Position numbers and translations under genes: made by a program. 64,000 nt of DNA from Macrostomum hystrix (Eukaryota; Platyhelminthes; Macrostomidae), in assembly GCA_950097015.1 (NCBI GenBank), contig CATNEN010000025.1:1142001-1206000 (forward strand), written 5' to 3'. Under the pieces are notes generated by a model, which searched no databases, was not told the DNA's origin, and saw only the letters and a program-made list of their open reading frames with translations. Positions 14,201 through 27,389 of this stretch are shown here, in pieces (the stretch's first letter is position 1; the number at the start of each line of letters is the position of its first letter).

Positions 14201-14531
14201 TTGACGGGATGGAAATCCCAAAAAACACAACCCCCCAACGGGTGATGGAGACACTAAAGTGAGAGTGGAGATTCACACTGGGAGCCTGTCATATGGGAGC
14301 CGTCGGGACTGAACTGTTTGCTGTTGGGATATTTCTCCCCGGCCAAAGCGCGTGCCCACCGTGTGAACTAGCATGACGGAAGCTCTATAGATGAGCATAG
14401 ACTCAACTTTATACGGACTATATAGGGGCCCATATAGTTAGAAAAACAACAACTTGAGAATGGAAATCAAGGCTGCGCATATCTCTTATATATTGTCATA
14501 GCAAACGGGTTTCACAAGTGGTCCTGGCAGT

Positions 14532-14575
<44 letters not shown>

Positions 14576-17500
14576 GTCTTTGAACAAGCCAAGCACAGTT
14601 AAAATCTATGCCTTTTCTGTAATATACACAGCGTACCTTTTTGTACGCCAGTGCTATAAGCTAATATGCAAATCAAAATTATTCAGTAATATATTAAAAT
14701 TTATTTAAGCTGAAATTCATATTGAGAACACCGGCTTGTCTTACAGTTACCCTCTCAACTTGCGGCGGCCCTAGACTGTAGTTCCCAATTCCGGTGGTCC
14801 ACCCACCCCAGTCAGCTCTCAGTCAAGTCTGTGCATCCGTGATTGCGCATAATAATTTATCCAAACCCCACATTTTTTTCTGGCAACTCATTCCCTGTCT
14901 TCCTTCCTTCTTTGCGAATCTCCTAGCAACTGTACAGCTCTCTATGCCTCTTTCTACCCTATCGCGCAGGTATGGGCGACGTCTGGTGTCACCACCATCG
15001 ACTGCTCAGCGCCACCTCTAGCCTGGAGAAGGACCTCGGCTCCTACCTGCTGCAGACACTCGATGGCTTCGTGTTTGTCGCCGATCAGCACGGCAAGATA
15101 ATGTACATCTCCGAGACAGCGTCAGTACACCTAGGATTGTCGCAGGTGAGCGAACACAATGGGACCAGATCAGTTCAACTCTTGCGCAAAAAGTTTATGA
15201 GCATTGCCGCAGGATTTTTATTGGAAGAAAATCTTGTAATTGTTTCAAGATTGCGAAACTTAAAGTCATAAAATTTGGTGCTAAAAATTGAATGCAATAA
15301 TAAAAAACTGTTTTGGAGTAGAGAAATGTTAGCTTTTGGCTACAATAATGATGCTCAATGGGGCCCATCCGTTTGAAGCATGAAAGAATGAAGAGGAAGG
15401 CTCTGATTTTTACAGCAGCAAGGAAAAACTGTTCGACTTGGTATAGGCGACAAGCTGGAACGGAAAGCAGACAGGAGGACTCCAGCCACCCGTGCAGACA
15501 GATTCAATTGCTGAAGCTTCCTTCCTATAATTTGCCCCTAAAAGCTGACAAATGCACGTCATGCAATAAAATAGCAGTTTAGAAAATCAAACAAGACAAA
15601 TGTGACTTTATCATCAACAGGTTGAGCTAACGGGCAACTGCATCTACGAGTACATCCATCCGATGGACCACGACGAGATGGCCGCCCTGCTGTCGCCGCC
15701 AGCGGTTGTACACCCGGCTCAGATAATGCAAGGTGAGTATTTGAGAAGACGATGGTTTGCGAGGCTGTAGGTCGGAAATAGGAAAACGTAAAAAGACACT
15801 TGAGTCTGGTCATGAGTCTAGTCCGAATTTGAGTCCAGAAAAATCTGAAAAATGCTGGAATTGTTCTGAATCCCAACGACTATTTGTATCGATTTAGTTT
15901 TTTTTAACGAAAACATACAAAAAAAACGAAAATTTTTATGGGAGAAATGTGTTCTTCGAAAATGATAATTTCTCAAGTCTAAACCGGAATTTTAAGTTGT
16001 CGCAGTATCCGCGCATTAACAATTTCCACTGCTCAAAGCTTTGATTAATTTATGAAGGCTGAGTAATTTCAAGATGAGAAGCTCGCTTATGCTTTTTTCC
16101 GAGATAAGACGCCAGGGATTAAGTGGGAGCAGTTCTGGAAAGCCTGTTTAAACAAGGGGTAACTGGGGAGCGAGAAGCAGAAGCAGCAGCGGCGGCTGGG
16201 GCGTGCCGAATTGTCTGTAAAATTCTCGCTCAGTTAGGGCGAAATTAGCCAAATCCACTGGGCGACAGATTCGATCGATGTCAGCAATTTCTAACAAACA
16301 AAAAAAGAGAACATTTTCCAAGAAATCTCTGCTCCGCCCACATATTTTTGCGAGTGTTTTGTAACAAGGGTTCGTGTCTTTGTACAGAATTAGCAGCTGC
16401 ATGGCTAAGCATTCAATGCGATCTGATAAATAGCTGATTATTCTGGAAAGAGTATTTGCCCAAAAATGCTGATTAAAATTAAACAATGGAATTCGGAATG
16501 CTACGCTCGTATCATGCTATCACCAACTTCGACACGATTTTATGAACACTTTAAGACAACACAGCCCTTGGCAATGGACTGCATGCGGAGGCACTAAGAG
16601 AGATTCTGGTTTTCTCGTTAGCGAGTTGACCACTTGATTTTTATTTTTAAAAACAAAGTCGAATCAAGCAGGGGCCGCCAACAATGTTCCTCCAGTGAAC
16701 AAAGCGGCTACTGAGGAGACGGTCACGCTTCGCCATCCATCAAATTGGTTTGTTAAAAAATGCCGACCGCTGGCGAGCTATAATATTCGTGTTCTCGATG
16801 GAATGATGGAGACTGCAGGGTTGCGTAATCTGACACCAACAGCGGCGGAGGCAAAAGCCGGGCGCGTAAATGTTTGCAAACTGCCCCGCCACGATCGCTA
16901 ATGAAATGCTTAATCAAATGGGATTTTTCCTTTAGGGATTTTTTTCAGTCAATTATAGAGACTGCATCCCCGCTTCGAATCCGTCCCTCGCAGAATACGA
17001 ACTCGAGCGACAGTTCTTCATCCGCATGAAGTGCGTCTTGGCAAAGCGCAACGCGGGCCTCACTAACGGCGGCTACAAGGTCATCCATTGCAGCGGCTAT
17101 CTGAAGGTCAAACCGCTGCCTGCCGAGAGCCCATACGAAGCCCCCAGCCAGCACGTCAGCCTGGTGGCCGTGGGACACTCCCTGCCGCCGTCTGCGGCCA
17201 CCGAGATCAAGATGTTCAGCAATGTCTTCATGTTCAGGGCCTCGCTAGATCTCAAGCTCATGTTTTTGGATGCCAAGTGAGTGAAAATGCCTACTCTAGA
17301 TATCACCTCTCTACCTTCTCCTCACATCTAATGACCCTGTTCCCTTCATCTCACACCTTCTCAATCCTGTTCCCTTCATCTCACATCTCCTCAATCCTGT
17401 TCCCTTCATCTCACACCTTCTTAATCCTGTTCCCTTCATCTCACACCTTCTCAATCCTGTTCCCCTCATCTCACACCTTCTCAATCCTGTTCCCTTCATC

Positions 17501-20500
17501 TCACATCTCCTCAATCCTGTTCCCCTCATCTCACACCTTCTCAATCCTGTTCCCTTCATCTCACACCTAGCTGTGCACTGCACTTCAGAAAGCTCTAACA
17601 AGCAGTCTTTCTAAGAAGAAGTTACACAGCTTTTGAAATCCCTATTTCTTTTGTATGGCTTCAAAATAGACTCAATATTTTATAGAGAAGCAACAGCAGC
17701 AGCAGCAGCAGCATGAGCAGCAGTGGCGGCAGTTCTGAACTAAAATCAAACACACAAAAAAGCAAACACTGCCATTGCTGTTATCTCGCTATAGACAGCT
17801 ATTTTTTTTGCTCAGAAAAAATCCTTTTGCCAAGATTAGCACGCGCCGCTGAGCCCATAGCTTACATACATACTTATGTATTTAGGTAATCCAGCATTTA
17901 CCCAAGGCGTGAAGTTAGTCACTTTTTATTTATCCCCTTATTAGATAAGGTAAGCAGCTGTGATCTTTGCCTCGGCTTTAACTAAACAAATGGCTAAATT
18001 GCTGAATTTCCGCAGAGTCAAGGAGCTCACCAGCTACGAGCCGCAGGACCTGATTGAGAAGACTCTGTATCACTATGTGCACGCAACCGATCTGCTGCAT
18101 ATGCGCTATTCCCACTATGTGTGTAAGTACCAGCCCCGGCTTACAGATAAGCCTACGAGCTATTTCAGTTGCTGCTTTTTGGGTGCGAAAAACTCCCACG
18201 ATTAAAGAAAATCACTGGCACAGATCACTGCCCCGAATGTTGCCTAACAGATTAGATTAGAAAGCTGATTGTCTAACAGGTTAGAACTGGTTGTCCAACA
18301 GGTTAGAACTGGTTGTCTAACAGGTTAGAACTGGTTGTCCAACAGGTTAGAACTGGTTGTCTAACAGGTTAGAACTGGTTGTCTAACAGGTTAGAACTGG
18401 TTGTCCAACAGGTTAGAACTGGTTGTCTAACAGGTTAGAACTGGTTGTCTAACAGGTTAGAACTAGTTGTCTAACAGGTTAGAACTAGTTGTCTAACAGG
18501 TTAGAACTGGTTGTCCAACAGGTTAGAACTGGTTGTCTAACAGGTTAGAACTGGTTGTCTAACAGGTTAGAACTGGTTGTCCAACAGGTTAGAACTAGTT
18601 GTCTAACAGGTTAGAACTAGTTGTCTAACAGGTTAGAACTGGTTGTCTAACAGGTTAGAACTAGTTGTCTAATAGGTTAGAACTAGTTGTCCAACAGGTT
18701 AGAACTGGTTGTCTAACAGGTTAGAACTAGTTGTCTAATAGGTTATAAACCAGTTGTCTAACAGGTTATAAACCAGTTCTCTAACAGGTTATAAACCAGT
18801 TCTCTAACAGGTTATAAACCAGTTGTCTAACAGGTTATAAACCAGTTGTCTAACAGGTTATAAACCAGTTCTCTAACAGGTTATAAACCAGTTCTCTAAC
18901 AGGTTATAAACCAGTTCTCTAACCGGTTATAAACCAGTTCTCTAACCGGTTATAAACCAGTTGTCTAACAGTTTATAAACTAGTTGTCTAACAGGTTATA
19001 AACCAGTTGTCTAATAGGTTATAAACCAGTTGTCTAACAGGTTATAAACCATCTAACGGGTTAGAGGCCACAAAACGAATGTTATGGGAAAAAATATCTG
19101 ACTTCAACAGATTCTCCTCAATTTTTCTCAAATTCCAGTATTGAGCAAAGGTCAGGTGACCACCAAATACTATCGATTGTTAACAAAGAGCGGCGGATGG
19201 GTGTGGCTACAGAGCTACATGACCATTGTGCACAACACCAGGTCGTCAAGGCCGCACTGCATTGTCAGCGTCAACTATGTGCTATCGTGAGTATCTAGCA
19301 ATGTCTATGTTAATGAATTCATGAAAATGAAACTACTAGATGAATGGGATGGCTGGGATGGATCGGATGGATTGGATGGATGGGATGGGATAAATGGGAT
19401 AGATGGGATGGATGGGATGGATAGGATGGATAGGATAGATGGGATGGGATAAATGGGATAGATGGGATGGATGGGATGGATGGGATGGATAGGATAGATG
19501 CGATGGATAGGCTGGATGGGATGGATAGGCTGGATGGAATGGATGGGATGGATGGGATGGATGGGATGGATGGGATGGATGGGATGGATAGGATAGATGC
19601 GATGGATAGGCTGGATGGGATGGATAGGCTGGATGGAATGGATGGGATGGATGGGATGGATAGGCTGGATGGAATGAATGGGATGGATGGGATGGATGGG
19701 TTGGATAGGATAGATGGTATGGATATGCTGGATGGGATGGAGAGGCCGGATGGAATGGATGGGATGGATGGGATGGATGGGATGGATAGGATAGATGGGA
19801 TGGATGGGATGGATAGGCTGGATGGGATGTATGGGATGGATGGGATAGATGGGATGGATAGGCTGGATGGGATGTAGGATGTATGGGATGGATGGGATGG
19901 ATGGGATGGATAGGATAGGTGGGATGGGATAGATGGGATGGAATGGATGGGATGGATGGGATGGAATGGATGGGATGGATGGGATAGATGGGATAGATGG
20001 GATGGGATGGATGGGATGGATGTGATGGATGGATGGATAGGATAGGTGGGATGGGATAGATGGGATGGAATGGATGGGATGGATGGGACGGATAGGATAG
20101 ATGGGATGGGATAGATGGGATAGATGGGATGGGATGGATGGGATGGATGTGATGGATGGATGGCTCATGGATCCTGAGAACAATCAACCACCTCCCGACC
20201 CCGAACAAAATATCAGGGACCTGGAGCACCAGTCACTGCAGCTTCAAGCCGACCTGCCATCAGCGGCCTTGCAGCCGCATCATTCGATACCGTCGGTAAG
20301 TTCGCAGAGCTCAGTCAGCGGCGGCAAGGAGCCGCAAGAGTCCGTGCTGGCCAGCACGCCGCGTTCTGGAGCCTACGGCTCAGAGTCAGCGACAGCGGCA
20401 GCATCCGGCAGCGCAGAGACGGTGGCGCCAGTGAAGGCGGCCCAGGCTGCTGCCAGCGGACGCGGAGGTGGCAAAGTCCGCGGCGGCGCTTCAAAGGCGG

Positions 20501-21780
20501 CCGCGGCTGCGGCAAGGCGACGGGCCTCGCCCTACGTGACTCCGACAACGACGGCGTCAACCTTGGTCTCGTCGAGTTCAGCGGCGGCCCCAATCACCCC
20601 AGTGGTTGCCGCGGTACCGAACGCGGAGGCGACGCCCCAGCCGCAGCAGCAGCCGCTGATGCCGATGGAAGCAATGGCAGTCGCTTCTTCACCGCTGCTG
20701 TCGCCGGGACAGTTCTACGGCGGTGGCGGCGCTGCTTTCGGATGTCATCCACAGCATCCACAGCAGCATCAGCAGCAGCACCACTTGCAGCAGCAGCAGC
20801 AGCAGCAGCAGCAGTCCTCCTACCTGGGCTATTATGCCGGAATTTCGGACGACTCAACAGCAGCCTACGCCGACCCGGCTGCCCAATACGGAGGAACGAT
20901 GCTGAAGCAGCCGCAGCATCACCAGACCTATTATCAGCCGACGCCTGTTGGTAGCTACAGCATTGCTCACAATCAGCATCAGCAGCAGCAGCTACCGATG
21001 CCGCATCATCTCAGTGCTCAAATCGGAAGCTACGAGCAGTTGCATCATAGTCATCCTAATCAAGTTCATCCGCATAATCATCATCACCATCATCATCAGC
21101 AGCAGCACTACACTGCCTCAGACTACAGCCCGCATCCATCGAGTGGTGCTAGCACCGCTTCATCGGCTTCTTCAGCGTCGCCTCAGCATCAGCAGCAGCA
21201 GCAGCAGCAGCATCTGCTGCACCTGCAATCGGCTGCCTATCCAGCTGACTACACAGGCCAGGACAGCAATGCCAACATGCTGGCAGCGAAGCGGCTAACC
21301 GCTGGATCCCCAGCCGTCCTGACCGCATCGAAGTGTGTCAGTCCCATGACCGGCTGCGTCATGCCCTCAGAGCCCGTCAGTCCCATTGGTTACCATGGTT
21401 ACTCCGCTGGCGTCTACGACTACCAGGTGGCCAGCGGAGACGCTCTAGGTCGAGAGTTCGCGCCCTATAGTCAGCATCATTCCCATCACCAACAGCACCA
21501 GCTGCATCACCATTCTCAGCAGCAGCATCATCAACATAGTTTTTCAAATCCTCATCAGCACTATCAGCAGTCAACGGCCGCTGCGGCGGCAGCAGCGGCG
21601 GCAGCGGCAGCAGCTGCGGCCACTACAATGTCCGCCGGAGTCGGGCAGCACGCGTACAAGGACCTGTCCCTGCCAACCAGCGTGATTGTGGATCCGCACA
21701 AATACCATCACAGTCACCACCATCACCAGCATCAGCATCATGTACAGCCGGTGCCAGCTGCTAATGGCTACGTGCACTGA
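8287..21780 (+). CDS. sim: single-minded bHLH-PAS transcription factor (seven coding exons)
   Basis: The inferred exons are 8287-8461, 14970-15145, 15621-15732, 16994-17276, 18016-18122, 19139-19286 and about 20115-21780. All junctions are GT-AG with consistent phase, giving about 888 residues. Exon 1 starts at the ATG of [17 protein letters not shown], the nearly invariant Sim basic helix-loop-helix, and runs through [19 protein letters not shown]. Exons 2-4 encode PAS-A ([19 protein letters not shown], then [13 protein letters not shown] and IHCSGYLKV). Exons 5-6 encode PAS-B ([39 protein letters not shown]). The last exon is a long tail rich in Gln, His and Ala, as expected of a transactivation region; it contains ASPYVTP, similar to the SPY segment of Sim proteins. 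Sim dimerises with ARNT/Tango in the nucleus and controls midline and neural fates. Only the start of the last exon is uncertain, because the acceptor lies in a GATGG array; 20115 and 20124 both keep the frame. Introns hold minisatellites at 8519, 11580, 17330, 18250 and 19340. Confidence 0.93.
8519..8900. repeat. 31-34-bp minisatellite in sim intron 1
   Basis: Eleven or twelve units of the type GCTGGAATCTTCCGCTCC followed by CCTCACTGCAGTT, beginning about 60 bases after the exon 1 donor. Units differ by CCCC/CCTCC length and by CTGCAG/CTGCTG. Open frames across it are artefacts. Confidence 0.93.
8950..11547. other. sim intron 1, unique part
   Basis: AT-rich intronic sequence without conserved coding potential, RNA gene or recognisable transposon. 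Short simple repeats (a CTG/CTA tract near 10100) are all I can see. Confidence 0.6.
11548..11995 (+). mobile_element. hAT terminal repeat fused to a 16-bp minisatellite
   Basis: The sequence starts with CAGGGGTCGGCAAACT followed by CAGGCCCGCGGGCC, a typical hAT-type terminal inverted repeat. Immediately inside lies a tandem array of about 25 copies of a 16-bp unit, GTGTCTCATCTCTCCC (11583-11993). No matching right terminus was found up to 12100, so this is one end of a non-autonomous element. The same terminus and the same repeat occur together again at 29820-30025, inverted. Confidence 0.7.
11996..14969. other. rest of sim intron 1
   Basis: AT-rich intron sequence. A GT dinucleotide microsatellite of about 36 bases lies at 14535-14572. 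Open frames at 13429-14182 run on both strands and have no domain. The pyrimidine-rich acceptor of exon 2 ends at 14969. Confidence 0.6.
17330..17570. repeat. 30-bp minisatellite in sim intron 4
   Basis: Eight units of 30 bp (core TTCCCTTCATCTCACACC then TTCTCAATCCTG), beginning about 50 bases after the exon 4 donor at 17276. ACCTTC and ATCTCC variants alternate. Confidence 0.94.
18250..19060. repeat. 22/23-bp minisatellite in sim intron 5
   Basis: About 36 units. The first half (to about 18740) uses a 22-bp unit, TTGTCTAACAGGTTAGAACT; the second half uses a 23-bp unit in which TTAGAACTGG is replaced by TTATAAACCAG. The switch is sharp, which suggests independent homogenisation of the two halves. 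The array ends about 75 bases before the exon 6 acceptor. Confidence 0.95.
19340..20160. repeat. GATGG-type minisatellite filling the last sim intron
   Basis: A 5/10-bp periodic array (GATGGGATGGATAGGATGGA type) occupies nearly the whole intron between exon 6 and exon 7. The plus strand is strongly G- and A-rich and lacks a polypyrimidine tract before the presumed acceptor. The reading frame of the last exon stays open into the array, so a few repeat-coded residues (WDGMDGMD type) may be part of the protein. Blocks around 19460-19560 and 19550-19660 are near copies. Confidence 0.93.
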
Positions 21781-22540
21781 GTTGAGCAGATGCGCACTCA
21801 AATGCACACTACTGTCGATATTCTGCTGTAAATACAAACACCTGTCTGATCCTCGTGTAAAAAATGAATCAAATAACTAACTGAAACAAATCCCAATGAT
21901 TAGCCTACCAATTCTCAAAGGAGAATGTATTATACTATATATTGCAAATGTAAGTAACTGGATATGCGGCGCCTCAAACTCACCCGGATATTTTCATGTT
22001 TCTCATGGCCTCTATCAAGTTAAGTTGACTGTCTCTTTTTCTTATTTAGCTGTAATTTCATTTACAGCCTGCGTGTTGACCAATTCAGATGTAACCTTAT
22101 ATTAATATTGCTGTGCTATTATCTTGTGTTAAATGATTATTGTAAGAACTACTTGTCTCTTCTTGTTCTGCACTTTACTATAAATGTTGTTGCGATTCTG
22201 TCCTCTTCCGCTTTTGTGAGTTGTACTTTTAGCTTTAATTAGTTTTGTCCGTTTTGAGTGAATTAAAAATAAACAAAATAAATCTACGAGAATACGCTCG
22301 GGAACTTCTGTATTTTCAAAGTGCAAAGTGTATTCTCTGCTTGCCTTTTGGTTCAATGTTGTGTCAAGTTAACAAATGCACATAATCTTTTAAATCTTCT
22401 TTCTTTTTGGGGTGTCGTGACGAACAAGTATATTTCAAAATGCAACAATAATTAGGGAACCTAAATGAAATTTACTGACTATCGTGCGGGTCTCCAAATA
22501 CTGTTTGTCTGTTCAGTTGGTGGACGTCACTCAAAACTAA
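21781..22540 (+). other. sim 3' untranslated region and downstream
   Basis: AT-rich sequence after the sim stop codon. Two AATAAA poly(A) signals at 22268-22273 and 22277-22282 are the best 3' end candidates, giving a 3' UTR of about 500 bases. No further gene is visible before the next tandem array. Confidence 0.6.
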
Positions 22541-22559
22541 AAAAACTTGACCTATCCAG

Positions 22560-24080
22560 TAAAAAGACTACGAGTAGATCTATCCCTTCAAATAGGCAAG
22601 ATCTATCCCGTCAACTAGACTAGATCAATCCCGTCAACTAGACTAGATCTATCCCATCAAATAGACTAGATCTATCCCATCAAATAGACTAGATCTATCC
22701 CGTCAACTAGACTAGATCTATCCCGTCAACTAGACTAGATCTATCCCATCAAATAGACTAGATCTATCCCATCATATAGACTAGATCTATCCCATCATAT
22801 AGACTAGATCTATCCCGTCAACTAGACTAGATCTATCCCGTCAACTAGACTAGATCTATCCCATCATATAGACTAGATCTATCCCGTCAACTAGACTAGA
22901 TCTATCCCATCATATAGACTAGATCTATCCCATCAAATAGACTAGATCTATCCCATCATATAGACTAGATCTATCCCATCAAATAGACTAGATCTATCCC
23001 ATCATATAGACTAGATCTATCCCATCATATAGACTAGATCTATCCCGTCAACTAGACTAGATCTATCCCGTCAACTAGACTAGATCTATCCCATCATATA
23101 GACTAGATCTATCCCGTCAACTAGACTAGATCTATCCCATCAAATAGACTAGATCTATCCCGTCAACTAGACTAGATCTATCCCATCATATAGACTAGAT
23201 CTATCCCGTCAACTAGACTAGATCTATCCCATCAAATAGACTAGATCTATCCCTTCAAATAGGCAAGATCTATCCCGTCAACTAGACTAGATCTATCCTA
23301 TCATATAGACTAGATCTATCCCATCATAAAGACTAGATCTATCCCATCATAAAGACTAGATCTATCCCTTCAAATAGGCAAGATCTATCCCGTCAACTAG
23401 ACTAGATCTATCCCATCAAATAGACTAGATCTATCCCATCAACTAGACTAGATCTATCCCATCATAAAGACTAGATCTATCCCATCATAAAGACTAGATC
23501 TATCCCTTCAAATAGGCAAGATCTATCCCGTCAACTAGACTAGATCTATCCCATCAAATAGACTAGATCTATCCCATCAAATAGACTAGATCTATCCCGT
23601 CAACTAGACTAGATCTATCCCATCATATAGACTAGATCTATCCCGTCATATAGACTAGATCTATCCCGTCAACTAGACTAGATCTATCCCATCAAATAGA
23701 CTAGATCTATCCCATCAAATAGACTAGATCTATCCCATCAACTAGACTAGATCTATCCCATCATAGACTAGATCAATCCCGTCAACTAGACTAGATCTAT
23801 CCCATCAAATAGACTAGATCTATCCCATCAAATAGACTAGATCTATCCCATCAAATAGACTAGATCTATCCCGTCAACTAGACTAGATCTATCCCATCAA
23901 ATAGACTAGATCTATCCCGTCAACTAGACTAGATCTATCCCATCAAATAGACTAGATCTATCGAATCAAATAGACTAGATCTATCCCATCATATAGACTA
24001 GATCTATCGAATCAAATAGACTAGATCTATCCCATCAAATAGACTAGATCTATCCCGCCACATAGATTGGATCTATTCAG
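22560..24080. repeat. 23-bp minisatellite array
   Basis: About 66 units of 23 bp built on ACTAGATCTATCCCATCAAA followed by TAG, with variants CGTCAAC, CATCATA and CTTCAAATAGGCA. Each unit holds an AGATCT palindrome. The variant with AATAGGCAAG recurs at about 22590, 23250, 23370 and 23510, which indicates multi-unit duplications. Confidence 0.96.
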
Positions 24081-24089
24081 TAAATTAGA

Positions 24090-25010
24090 TTACACCTCAA
24101 ATATAAAATATAAATTAGATGGATACAATCTATTTGACTGGATAGATCTAGATCAAATGTGTCTGGAAAGAATCTAGCCATGGTATAGACTTGTCTGTTT
24201 AGACAAGTTTAATTTCAAATTTATTATAAAACAGGGACAATTAAAAAAACTTCAAAGGTTAAAAGGACAACCTGGATTAGGCCATTGCTGCGACAAATTT
24301 AAGAAGAAGACAGAAAAGGGACAGAAAAGGAATTTAATCACAGCTGCACAAACCTGCCTTATACCGCGAGGAAGGCACAGCAACACCTCATATAGGCATA
24401 CGCATTTCGCAGCTTATGAGGAGACACCCACAAAACGAATCGGTAACAGGGGAGCGGGCTTTATCCCAATTCGGAGCAGATAAGACACGCCCCAACAGTT
24501 TGGTGGGTGGGGTGGGAGGGTTGCAAAGGTGCCGAGGATGTTTACAAAGACGGACCGCCCGCAAGACTGCTCTCTGTTAATCTCCCTCTCTGGTATAATC
24601 TTTCTTCTCTGCATGCTGGTGGATATTTTTTCGTCACCGTAATAAAACTCTAAAAATGGTTTAATCGAAAATGATTATCATGTGTGCCTAACTCTCAATC
24701 TGTGTGTCCCATACGCTATCAAAGGTGTCGATTCGTCAAAAAAGATCTCAGGATATGATCGTGTCACCAGGGGTGCTAGTGGCGGACAGAATGATCAACA
24801 GAGACTTAGGTGTCCGTAACTGACCGAGCGCATTTCTCGATTTGCACTAAATGACTGCTCTATCTTAGCTATTTGCTTTGCAAAAGATAAAATATTGAAT
24901 TAATATGGGGATTAGCGCGGGCAAAAGGATTAGCAAAAACAAAAACAATCACTCTTCAAGGACGTTTTGGAGGCTATCATGCTCTTAACTATCAATTAAG
25001 GAATTAAAGG
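24090..25010. other. unique sequence, no gene recognised
   Basis: Between two tandem arrays. A short minus-strand frame at 24414-24614 has no recognisable domain. I see no RNA gene, transposon terminus or splice-linked coding segment. Confidence 0.5.
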
Positions 25011-26375
25011 ACAAGAAGAATGGAACTGAGGGACAGGAAATGGAACTGACGGACAGGAAATAAAACTGAAGGACAGGAAATGGAACCGAATGACAGGAAA
25101 TGGAACTGAATGACAGGAAATGGAACTGAATGACAGGAAATAGAACTGAATGACAGGAAAAGGAACTGAATGACAGGAAATGGAACTAAAGAACAGGAAA
25201 TGGAACTGAATGACAGGAAATAGAACTGAATGACAGGAAAAGGTACTGAATGACAGGAGATGGAACTGAATGACAGGAAATAGAACTGAATGACAGGAAA
25301 AGGAACTGAATGACAGGAAATGGAACTAAAAAACAGGAAATGGAACTGAATGACAGGAAATGGAACTGGGGCCAGGAAATGGAATTAAAGAACAGGAAAT
25401 GGAACTGAATGACAGGAAATAGAACTGAAGGCCAGTAAATGGAACTGAAGGACGGGAAATAAAACTGAAGGACAGGAAACAAAACTGAAGGACAGGAAAT
25501 AAAACTGACGGACAGGAAATAAAACTGACGGACAGGAAATAAAACTGACGGACAGGAAATGGAACTGAAGGACAGGAAATGGAACCGAATGACAGGAAAT
25601 GGAAATGAAGAACAGGAAATGGAATTAAAGAACAGGAAATGAAATTAAAGAACAGGAAATGGAATTAAAGAACAGGAAATGGAATTAAAGAATAGGAAAT
25701 GGAACTGAATGACAGGAAATGGAATTAAAGAACAGGAAATGGAACTGAATGACAGGAAATGGAACTGAAGGACAGGAAATGGAATTAAAGAACAGGAAAT
25801 GGAATTAAAGAACAGGAAATGGAATTAAAGAATAGGAAATGGAACTGAATGACAGGAAATGGAATTAAAGAACAGGAAATGGAACTGAATGACAGGAAAT
25901 GGAACTGAATGACAGGAAATGGAATTAAAGAATAGGAAATGGAACTGAATGACAGGAAATGGAAATGAAGAACAGGAAATGGAATTAAAGAACAGGAAAT
26001 GGAATTAAAGAACAGGAAATTAAATTAAAGAACAGGAAATGAAATTAAAGAACAGGAAATGGAATTAAAGAACAGGAAATGGAATTAAAGAATAGGAAAT
26101 GGAACTGAATGACAGGAAATGGAATTAAAGAACAGGAAATGGAATTAAAGAACAGGAAATGGAATTAAAGAACAGGAAATGGAATTAAAGAACAGGAAAT
26201 GGAATTAAAGAACAGGAAATGGAATTAAAGAACAGGAAATGGAATTAAAGAACAGGAAATGGAATTAAAGAATAGGAAATGGAACTGAATGACAGGAAAT
26301 GGAATTAAAGAACAGGAAATGGAACTGAATGACAGGAAATGGAACTGAAGGACAGGAAATGGAACTGAAGGACAC
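25010..26375. repeat. 20-bp minisatellite array
   Basis: About 68 units of 20 bp of the type GGAACTGAATGACAGGAAAT, alternating with GGAATTAAAGAACAGGAAAT. The second variant dominates after about 25600 and runs as a homogeneous block at 26120-26260. Minus-strand frames coding for FPVIQFHFLSF-type repeats are artefacts. Confidence 0.96.
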
Positions 26376-26389
26376 AAAGAATCGGAACT

Positions 26390-27370
26390 GTAAGTCGCTT
26401 CTAAATAACAATGTGAAGTGACCCTGAAACCCGTAGTTAAAATCGTGTTGACAGTCCGGACAAGAAGCCATGATACACAAGGTGACAGAGTCATTTAAAA
26501 AATAAGCAGTAAGACAAGGCTACTAGAATTCTGTCAAGCATGCGGGCGATAGCATAAATAAATATATAGTGTGAGAATAGCGACACGAGAAAATCCTTAA
26601 AAATCCTTGGCAGCAAACACTGGCCCGTATTTTGGCAAGGGATTGAGGGGAGAAGAAAATAGAGGAAACCGAATCGACGAGCGAGCTCAAGGGGAGGAAA
26701 GATTAATGAGCTCGGTGCGTGATTTTCAGACTGGAATATTTCGCAAAAAACAGACGGCAGAATCGATGCCTGTCTCCCTTTCTCCAGTTCCCAGGATTTT
26801 TAAACAGCTGCTGCTCGTGTTGTTCTCAAGCTTAGTTTCCAACGACAAAAAAATGAAAATTGTTTTTCTTTTAACAGAAGACTAGAAACTAGAATAAAAT
26901 AAAATCTAACGAATGTATTTGCCTTTGTTCATTCTCGAACCACATTCCAAGTGGTACATATAAACATATATACATTAGGCTTTTCAATAGCCGGCGAGGT
27001 AGTTAAACAGGTGATAAAAAACTTTTCATACCCCCATTTTACTACTGAGCACCGGGAAAGCAAGTAGCAATGAAAGAACACAAACTAGAAATAACTAAAT
27101 ACAAAAAACGAGGCTTGAGGCTTACTTAGATATTTTTATCGCTGATTTATTATACTCTTTCTTTATTTGCAAAGTACGACATTTGGATAAAGATAAAGCC
27201 AGGAGAATCCTCGTAAACTAAATAGACACACGATAGACGATAAACTGGCATCGTTATAGAAAAAAATAACTAATCAATGAAGTTAGATTGCACTACTACG
27301 GTCGCTGCGGGAATCAGACAACATTATGCCGGAAAGAAAGAATGGCCCTTCTACTAAGACTATGGGGTTT
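26390..27370. other. unique sequence, no gene recognised
   Basis: AT-rich sequence between arrays. A 92-codon frame at 26607-26885 has no recognisable similarity and no linked exons. Nothing else can be supported. Confidence 0.5.
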
Positions 27371-27389
27371 GGCGGGGGGAGTACACATT

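Noticed and set aside
19305-20229. Minus-strand frames of about 295 codons with IHPIHPI-type repeats
   Set aside because: They mirror the GATGG array in the last sim intron; two overlapping frames are both open because of periodicity.
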